Source: an uncultured Fusobacterium sp.
GTDB taxonomy: Bacteria; Fusobacteriota; Fusobacteriia; Fusobacteriales; Fusobacteriaceae
Direction of reading: 5' to 3'
Assembly: GCA_900545035.1 (NCBI GenBank)
Contig: UQXM01000044.1
Location: 1 to 12,347 of the forward strand
DNA length: 12,347 nt
Shown here: positions 8,225 through 12,347 of the stretch, piece by piece
How positions within the stretch are numbered: position 1 is the first letter of the stretch
How the letters are laid out: every line of letters starts with the position of its first letter
Position numbers and translations under genes: made by a program
Notes under the pieces: model-generated
The model's database searches: none
What the model saw: the letters and a program-made list of their open reading frames with translations, nothing else
What the model was told of the DNA's origin: nothing

Positions 8225-8274
8225 ATTGATACAGAAAATGAACGAACAAAAAACACATTTTTCAGGAGGTATCT

Positions 8275-9060
8275 ATGTCTAAAAATTTTCTAAATCCCTC
8301 AGAAACCGCTTCGGCCGTAATCAATATGGGAATTACAAGAGGAAATGAAAAATCTTCTCTTAAAATTCTTGTTTCCGGATTTTTTGCCGGGGTGTTTATC
8401 GCTCTTGCAGGTATCGGGCAGCTCTCTGCCACACAAACCCTTGCTCAAAATTTTGACCCGGGATTTGCAAAATTTCTGGGAGCCTGTATTTTCCCTGTGG
8501 GACTTATGCTCTGTGTTTTTACCGGTGCTTCCCTTTTTACCGGAAACAGTCTTCTGACACTTTCTTTTCTTACAAAAAATTTAAACTTTTTTAATCTCGT
8601 GAGAAATCTTTCTCTTGTGTGGATTGGAAATTTTTTGGGAAGCATATTTACTGCATATATTTCTGTTTATGCAGGAATTTTTTCACCTCCCGCAATGGAA
8701 AAAACATTGGTTGGGACTGCTCTTTCAAAATCAGCTCTTAGTTTTTCAGAATGTATTTTCAGCGGATTTCTGTGTAATCTTCTTGTGGCTCTCGGAGTAG
8801 TTATGGCTATGTCTGCTGTTGATGCTGCAGGAAAACTTTTTGCCTGCTGGTTTCCTATTATGCTTTTTGTAGTCAGCGGATATCAGCATGTAGTTGCAAA
8901 TATGTATATTGTTTCGGCAGGAGCTCTTGTTTCTCCTGAAAATATTTCAGTAATAAAAATTCTTGTTAGCCATTTTCTTCCTGTTACAATAGGAAACTTT
9001 TTATCCGGAGGAGTTTTTCTTCCTGCTTTTCTGTATTATTTATATGTTGATAAAAAATAA
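8275..9060 (+). CDS. Formate/nitrite transporter (FNT/FocA family)
   Basis: A 261-residue inner-membrane channel or transporter of the FNT family (formate, nitrite, hydrosulfide or lactate), which normally forms pentamers of six-helix subunits. Six hydrophobic segments can be traced. Family motifs are FTGASLFTGN (82-91), CNLLVALG (167-174) and the WFPIMLFVVSGYQHVVANM block (192-210) with the central pore histidine His205, plus GNFLSGG (240-246). The ATG is preceded by an ideal AGGAGGT about 4-5 nt away. Expression is under the ZTP riboswitch directly upstream. Because ZTP reports low formyl-folate, the best inference is formate uptake to feed 10-formyl-THF synthesis for purines. The sequence alone does not separate formate from nitrite or other small anions. 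Confidence 0.93.
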   Translation: MSKNFLNPSETASAVINMGITRGNEKSSLKILVSGFFAGVFIALAGIGQLSATQTLAQNFDPGFAKFLGACIFPVGLMLCVFTGASLFTGNSLLTLSFLTKNLNFFNLVRNLSLVWIGNFLGSIFTAYISVYAGIFSPPAMEKTLVGTALSKSALSFSECIFSGFLCNLLVALGVVMAMSAVDAAGKLFACWFPIMLFVVSGYQHVVANMYIVSAGALVSPENISVIKILVSHFLPVTIGNFLSGGVFLPAFLYYLYVDKK

Positions 9061-9082
9061 AAAAGTAATTTTTAATACTAAA

Positions 9083-9123
9083 GGGGCTGTTGCAAATTTG
9101 TAAATGCAACAACCCCATTTTTT
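9083..9123 (+). terminator. Terminator between convergent transporter and pncB-xpt units
   Basis: GGGG-C-TGTTGCA (9083-9094) pairs with TGCAACA-A-CCCC (9105-9116) around a 10-nt loop, followed by ATTTTTT on the plus strand. The minus-strand reading has a less regular T-rich tail, so it may also end the xpt transcript. Confidence 0.88.
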
Positions 9124-9146
9124 AAATAATTTATTTTTATATTCTC

Positions 9147-9716
9147 TTAATCTCTAAAAGTTATTTTATTCCCTTCAAGACTATCGATTATAGCAAGAGA
9201 TTCCACTCTCATTCCGTTAGCTCTCAAAGTATCTCCGCCTTTTTGGAAACCTTTTTCCACAACAATTCCTGCTCCCACAACTTTTGCTCCGGCAGACTCC
9301 ACAATTTCTTTAAGCCCTATAATAGCATTTCCCATTGCTAAGAAATCGTCTACAATAAGAACTCTGTCTCTTTCATTTAAAAATTCTTTCGAAACTGTAA
9401 TATTATAATCAATTCCTTTTGTAAAAGAACGAACAGTTACATTATAACTGTCATCCATTGTTGACGGTTTTTTCTTTTTGGCAAATACAAGCGGTACATT
9501 GAAAGCATAAGCCGCCATAATTCCTATAGCAATTCCCGAAGCTTCTATTGTTAAAATTTTAGTTACTTTTTCTCCTTCAAATCTTCTCTTTAATTCTTGT
9601 CCGATTTCATACATAAGCACCGGGTCTATCTGATGATTTAAAAAACTGTCCACTTTTAATAAAGCTGAGTTTTTTACCTCTCCCTGTGATACGATTAAAC
9701 TTTTTAATAATTCCAT
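9147..9716 (-). CDS. xpt: Xanthine phosphoribosyltransferase
   Basis: Salvages xanthine to XMP with PRPP in the cytoplasm. It has 189 residues, normal for Xpt. The N-terminal KVDSFLNHQIDP block (21-32) is characteristic of Xpt and differs from adenine and hypoxanthine enzymes. The PRPP loop is VLIVDDFLAMGNA (119-131), with VEKGFQKGGDTL (153-164) and VESLAII (171-177) as further family blocks. The start ATG at 9716 has a G-rich site that overlaps the end of pncB, with only 12 bases between the genes, so the two are probably translationally coupled. In Firmicutes xpt is often under a guanine riboswitch; none is seen here before either gene. Expression would come from the promoter at 11286-11314. 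Confidence 0.95.
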   Translation of the reverse strand: MELLKSLIVSQGEVKNSALLKVDSFLNHQIDPVLMYEIGQELKRRFEGEKVTKILTIEASGIAIGIMAAYAFNVPLVFAKKKKPSTMDDSYNVTVRSFTKGIDYNITVSKEFLNERDRVLIVDDFLAMGNAIIGLKEIVESAGAKVVGAGIVVEKGFQKGGDTLRANGMRVESLAIIDSLEGNKITFRD

Positions 9717-9728
9717 TTTTCCCCCTGA

Positions 9729-11246
9729 TTATTCTTCCTCTGTTAATTCTTCTGTAATTTTGTCTATTAATGAATATTTTAATTCACGCAGGTCTTTTGA
9801 AAGATTTACTTTGTATTTGTGTGGAAATTCCAATCTTTTTCTTTCTTCTGACAATTTTGCCAGTCCTTCAAAATAATATTTTTGAGAACCGAGTACATCT
9901 GCCAGTTTGTCATATTCTTCCGTAGTTTTTCCATTTTTTACATAAGTTCTTGTAATCTTTCTGCAAGTGTATTCTCCCTCTTTCAATACACTGCTCTTGT
10001 ATTCATTATGTTCATCTCTCGTAACAAGAGTTTCTCCGATAAGAAGTTTTTCTTTATCCGAATCTCCGTCCACAAGAGTTACAATATCAACATATGCCAA
10101 TCCTTTTGAGTCATATATTCTGTATACCTCTTTAAATCCCGGATTTGATATTTTTATCATATCTTCCGATAATTTTATCACAGGTTCTTTGTCTATTTCA
10201 ACAATTTTATATACTCCGCCGAAACATGGATGTGATTTGCTTACTGCAATTGCATCTCCCACTCCGAAAATATCCACACAAGCTCCCTGTTCTTTCAGTG
10301 ATTTTATTAAATCTTCGTTAAGAGAGTTTGTTAAAAATATTTTGGCTTTTTTTAATCCCGCTGCATCAAGCTCTGCTCTGCATTGTTTAGAAAGATAAGC
10401 CAAATCTCCCGAATCAATTCTCACTCCGTACATTCCCTCGTAGCTGTCATCAATTCCATTGTCTTTAAACGATTTTATTGCATTTTTTATTCCTATTTTC
10501 AATGTGTTGTATGTATCGATAAGCAGAATAAGGGAATTTGCTTTTCTCTCTCTTCTGTATTTTATAAATGCATCAAAAGCTTTTTTCTCTGCATCTCTTC
10601 CCACTCCGAAAGTCTGAATATATGAGTGAGCCATTGTTCCAACACTCGGCACTCCGTATTTATATTCTGCCACAAGATTTGAGTGAGAACTGCATCCTCC
10701 GATAACAGCCGCTTTTGTTCCTCCCACAGCACTGTCAAATCCGTGTGCTCTTCTGCTTCCAAAAGCCGAAACTCCTATGGGAGCCGCTGCTCTTGTTACT
10801 CTTGACGCTTTTGTAGCTATTGCCATCTGCATATTCATTATATTAAGAAGAGGGGTTTCCAAAATTTTTGCCTGAATAAGAGGAGCTTTTACTGTAATTA
10901 CCGGCTCATTGGCATAAGCAAGTTCCCCCTCTCTCATTGCATAAATATCTCCTGTAAATTTCATTTTTACAAGATAATCAACCAAATGCTCTTCTTTTAT
11001 TATTTTTGAAAAATATTCTCTTTTTTCTTCTTCACTTGTTCTGTTTAATATTTCAATCAGTCTTACTACTTCACGGACTCCGGAAACAACAGCCAGACCA
11101 TTGTCTTCAGTACTTCTGAAATACATATCAAATACAGCTTCTCTCTCTTCTGTATGTTCCATTAAAAAAATATCGCTCTCTGTATATTGGTATCTGTCAG
11201 AGTTAATCACTCTGGCAAAATCTGTAAGAGTTCTCTCTTCTGCCAT
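9729..11246 (-). CDS. pncB: Nicotinate phosphoribosyltransferase
   Basis: First step of nicotinate salvage to NAD: nicotinate plus PRPP gives nicotinate mononucleotide, coupled to ATP hydrolysis through a phosphohistidine. At 505 residues it is the longer bacterial form. Visible landmarks are the N-terminal INSDRYQYTESDIFL (14-28) with the family's Tyr, VSAFGSRRAHG (159-169), GTMAHSYI with the phosphorylatable His207 (203-210), IDTYNTL (243-249) and VRIDSGDLA for the phosphate-binding region. The ATG at 11246 follows an AGAGGT site. It has its own promoter and is followed after 12 bases by xpt. Both proteins draw on PRPP, so the pair forms a base-salvage unit feeding NAD and purine pools. Confidence 0.96.
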   Translation of the reverse strand: MAEERTLTDFARVINSDRYQYTESDIFLMEHTEEREAVFDMYFRSTEDNGLAVVSGVREVVRLIEILNRTSEEEKREYFSKIIKEEHLVDYLVKMKFTGDIYAMREGELAYANEPVITVKAPLIQAKILETPLLNIMNMQMAIATKASRVTRAAAPIGVSAFGSRRAHGFDSAVGGTKAAVIGGCSSHSNLVAEYKYGVPSVGTMAHSYIQTFGVGRDAEKKAFDAFIKYRRERKANSLILLIDTYNTLKIGIKNAIKSFKDNGIDDSYEGMYGVRIDSGDLAYLSKQCRAELDAAGLKKAKIFLTNSLNEDLIKSLKEQGACVDIFGVGDAIAVSKSHPCFGGVYKIVEIDKEPVIKLSEDMIKISNPGFKEVYRIYDSKGLAYVDIVTLVDGDSDKEKLLIGETLVTRDEHNEYKSSVLKEGEYTCRKITRTYVKNGKTTEEYDKLADVLGSQKYYFEGLAKLSEERKRLEFPHKYKVNLSKDLRELKYSLIDKITEELTEEE

Positions 11247-11285
11247 CCTTCTACCTCTTTTTTTATTTTTTAAATGCTTTCTAAG

Positions 11286-11314
11286 ATTATATCACTTTAG
11301 CGGTTTTTTTCCAA
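11286..11314 (-). promoter_or_regulatory. Promoter of pncB-xpt
   Basis: Minus-strand TTGGAA (11314-11309), a 17-nt spacer, and TATAAT (11291-11286) with TGA before it (extended -10). It shares the 12-mer GTGATATAATCT with the divergent dtd promoter. Confidence 0.82.
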
Positions 11315-11340
11315 GTTTTCTGTACTCTTTATTTTATTTC

Positions 11341-11369
11341 TTAATCTCTTTACATAATTGTGATATAAT
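11341..11369 (+). promoter_or_regulatory. Extended -10 promoter of dtd
   Basis: TGATATAAT at 11361-11369 is a perfect extended -10. No good -35 is present at 16-18 nt; a TTTACA is only 9 nt upstream. It diverges from the pncB promoter about 70 bases away. Confidence 0.65.
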
Positions 11370-11404
11370 CTGATTAGAAAATAAAATATCTGGGAGGAAA
11401 ATTT

Positions 11405-11854
11405 ATGAGAGCAGTGGTACAGAGAGTAAGTACAGCAGAAGTTAAAATAGAGGGAAACTCTGTGGGAAAAATAGATAAAGGATTTTTAATTTTACTTGGA
11501 GTAACACATACAGACACAGAAAAAGATGTGGAATGGCTTGCAAATAAAATAAAAGGGCTGAGAGTTTTTGAAGATAACGAGGGAAAAATGAATTTGGGAC
11601 TTGATGATATAAAAGGAGATGTTCTTATTGTATCTCAATTTACTCTTTACGGAAATTGTCTGAAAGGAAAAAGACCAAGTTTCATCGAAGCAGCAAGACC
11701 TGAAACAGCGATTCCTTTATACGAAAAATTTATTGAACTTTTCAAAACTTTCGGGCTTAATAAAGTGGAACATGGTGTGTTCGGTGCTGATATGAAAGTA
11801 TCTCTTATCAACGACGGACCTGTTACTTTGGTAATAGATACACCTGAAAAATAA
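11405..11854 (+). CDS. dtd: D-aminoacyl-tRNA deacylase
   Basis: Removes D-amino acids, and glycine from mischarged tRNA-Ala, to protect translation; it acts in the cytoplasm as a homodimer. At 149 residues it is a standard DTD1. Signatures are the MRAVVQRVSTAEV start, the SQFTLYGN-KGKRPSF block (77-93) that forms the adenosine/catalytic surface, and the NDGPVT motif (136-141) with the Gly138-cis-Pro139 chiral proofreading pair, after GVFGADM (124-130). The residue after SQFTLY is Gly-Asn rather than the common Ala-Asp, a small variation. The start ATG follows GGGAGG by about 7 nt. No clear terminator is seen after it, so some transcripts could run into the small unit that begins at 11878. Confidence 0.96.
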   Translation: MRAVVQRVSTAEVKIEGNSVGKIDKGFLILLGVTHTDTEKDVEWLANKIKGLRVFEDNEGKMNLGLDDIKGDVLIVSQFTLYGNCLKGKRPSFIEAARPETAIPLYEKFIELFKTFGLNKVEHGVFGADMKVSLINDGPVTLVIDTPEK

Positions 11855-11877
11855 GAAATACTCTATTTTCATTTAAA

Positions 11878-11906
11878 TTGACTTTTAAAATAAAATAAGA
11901 TATAAT
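11878..11906 (+). promoter_or_regulatory. Consensus promoter of the small structured-leader transcript
   Basis: TTGACT (11878-11883), exactly 17 nt, then TATAAT (11901-11906). The expected start is near 11912-11914, about 145 nt before the small coding sequence. Confidence 0.87.
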
Positions 11907-11911
11907 TTAAG

Positions 11912-12058
11912 TACCTAGAAACCCATTTGGGGACTGGTTAAGATAAGAAAAATTCGTTATGATACAGGCTTTCACTTTGGTGGAAGCTTGTTTCATGTTT
12001 ATAAGGAGTAACGATCCTTATAAACAGAAGAATCTTATCTTAATCAGGAGGTTTAAGT
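11912..12058 (+). ncRNA. Structured leader RNA: three-way junction with probable pseudoknot, family not recognised
   Basis: Seen in the sequence: P1 pairs 11936-11948 with 12033-12045 (13 bp, one G-U). P2 is a long hairpin from 11959 to 11996 closed by a TTTG tetraloop, about 16 pairs with one T-T mismatch. P3 is GTTTATAAGGA (11997-12007) with TCCTTATAAAC (12015-12025), 11 perfect pairs and a 7-nt loop. P2 and P3 abut with no unpaired base. The single strand TCGTTA (11954-11959) is complementary to the P3 loop TAACGA (12009-12014), a probable pseudoknot. P1 ends directly against the AGGAGGT ribosome site (12046-12052), so its folding could affect translation of the small peptide. A 5' near-palindrome precedes it at 11922-11932. 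It could be a riboswitch, a toxin-mRNA leader or a lineage-specific RNA motif; I do not recognise the class. Confidence 0.75.
11922..11932. repeat. CCCATTTGGGG near-palindrome, 5' copy
   Basis: First copy of an 11-12-nt near-palindrome found at both ends of the small transcript. It lies about 10 nt after the predicted transcript start and is preceded by TACCT, as is the second copy. It can form a small local hairpin or pair with the 3' copy at 12181-12192. Confidence 0.8.
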
Positions 12059-12169
12059 ATGAACATCATACTCTTCAACCACATTGAAAACTTTAATATT
12101 AATGGAGTTACATTACTAATTTTACTCATAATTATACTCCTTATATTTAAAGGTGGTGGTGATAAGTAA
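12059..12169 (+). CDS. 36-residue single-pass hydrophobic peptide
   Basis: Not recognised as a known family. The peptide starts MNIILFNHIENFNINGV, followed by an uninterrupted hydrophobic stretch TLLILLIIILLIF (residues 18-30) that would cross or insert into a membrane, and a short KGGGDK tail. A perfect AGGAGGT ribosome site is 6 nt before the ATG, and a strong promoter and terminator bracket the unit, so it is very likely translated. CTC codons occur three times, which is unusual in this AT-rich setting and suggests the RNA sequence itself may be constrained. Size, hydrophobic core and charged tail resemble type I toxin peptides, but also small subunits that stabilise membrane complexes. 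No neighbour gives a clue. Toxin function is only an inference. Confidence 0.75.
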   Translation: MNIILFNHIENFNINGVTLLILLIIILLIFKGGGDK

Positions 12170-12180
12170 TACTTACCTCA

Positions 12181-12192
12181 CCCCATTTGGGG
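12181..12192. repeat. CCCCATTTGGGG near-palindrome, 3' copy
   Basis: Second copy, 11 bases after the small peptide's stop codon and just before the terminator. Paired antiparallel with the 5' copy it gives up to 9-10 base pairs, mostly G-C. Confidence 0.8.
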
Positions 12193-12201
12193 ATTTCATA
12201 C

Positions 12202-12230
12202 AAAAAAGAGAGTTAATTCCTCTCTTTTTT
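12202..12230 (+). terminator. Bidirectional terminator after the small peptide gene
   Basis: AAAAAAGAGAG (12202-12212) and CTCTCTTTTTT (12220-12230) are perfect 11-bp arms around a 7-nt loop, ending in six T residues. The mirror-image A run makes it work equally on the minus strand, where it would end any gene entering from the right. Confidence 0.92.
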
Positions 12231-12233
12231 AGT

Positions 12234-12347
12234 TTACCAACATTCCCACATTACACCATAAGTCTTTTTATACAAACTTGAATTGGAAAATTCCATATTG
12301 TAATCTTTATATCTTCTAAATTTTTTACCTCCCTATCTTCTTTTCTC
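12234..12347 (-). pseudogene. Possible 3' remnant of a minus-strand coding sequence
   Basis: One minus-strand frame reads about 32 codons with plausible composition, ending YKKTYGVMWECW and a TAA at 12236-12234, immediately before the bidirectional terminator. A TAG interrupts the frame at 12335-12333. A GGGAGGT lies just after that stop, but no ATG, GTG or TTG follows at a suitable distance. This could be the end of a decayed or frameshifted gene, or only intergenic sequence. No family recognised. Confidence 0.2.

Noticed and set aside
8238..8282. A 14-codon frame between the riboswitch and the transporter start, overlapping its ATG
   Set aside because: No ribosome site precedes it and the length is easily due to chance; the AGGAGGT inside it serves the transporter.
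9083..9116. GGGGCTGTTGCA arms that look like insertion-sequence ends
   Set aside because: They form a compact terminator hairpin with a T run between convergent genes, with no transposase or target duplication nearby.
11247..11404. Riboswitch or known operator in the pncB-dtd intergenic region
   Set aside because: Only the two divergent promoters and ribosome sites are visible; no purine aptamer or strong inverted repeat is present.
12040..12129. Minus-strand 29-codon frame with AAGGAG 7 nt upstream, as an antisense gene
   Set aside because: No convincing minus-strand promoter was found, and the AAGGAG is explained by complementarity between the ORF and leader helix P3.
11900..12230. Antisense RNA promoter expected for a type I toxin-antitoxin pair
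   Set aside because: Minus-strand TATAAT at 12136-12131 has no usable -35, and other candidates are weak; a cis antisense RNA cannot be claimed.

Overview
The window is AT-rich, uses A/T-ending codons and reads like a chromosomal stretch of a Fusobacterium. The evidence is protein character, canonical AGGAGG ribosome sites, TATAAT promoters, and a ZTP riboswitch that closely resembles, from memory, the one described in Fusobacterium ulcerans. The F. ulcerans/varium/mortiferum group is an inference. No insertion sequence, prophage, CRISPR array, tRNA or rRNA gene was recognised. Most of the window is housekeeping.

Layout. (1) 4222 to 1, minus strand: a probable operon of a DUF374 lysophospholipid acyltransferase, metG, galU and a phosphohexomutase cut by the left edge. 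The last two make a short glucose-6-P to glucose-1-P to UDP-glucose route for envelope sugars. (2) 4256-4745, minus: ybaB/ebfC with its own promoter and terminator. (3) 4756-8055, minus: a uridine-kinase-like P-loop protein followed by the envelope protease sppA. (4) 8095-9123, plus: promoter, ZTP riboswitch with an attenuator, and a formate/nitrite-family transporter, diverging from region 3. (5) 9147-11314, minus: pncB followed closely by xpt, two PRPP-dependent salvage enzymes. (6) 11361-11854, plus: dtd, diverging from pncB. (7) 11878-12230, plus: a free-standing small transcription unit with a strong promoter, a structured leader of about 145 nt, a 36-residue single-membrane-segment peptide and a terminator. 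(8) 12231-12347: possibly the degraded 3' end of a minus-strand gene.

The most interesting part is region 7. Its leader can fold into a three-way junction with a probable pseudoknot. A near-palindromic CCCATTTGGGG element occurs at both ends of the transcript. The leader also contains an 11-nt stretch complementary to the end of the small coding sequence. This layout recalls type I toxin mRNAs with fold-back control, or a riboswitch-controlled small membrane peptide. I cannot name the RNA family, and function is unproven.

Region 4 is a clear regulatory story. ZTP accumulates when 10-formyl-tetrahydrofolate is scarce, and here it would switch on a probable formate transporter.
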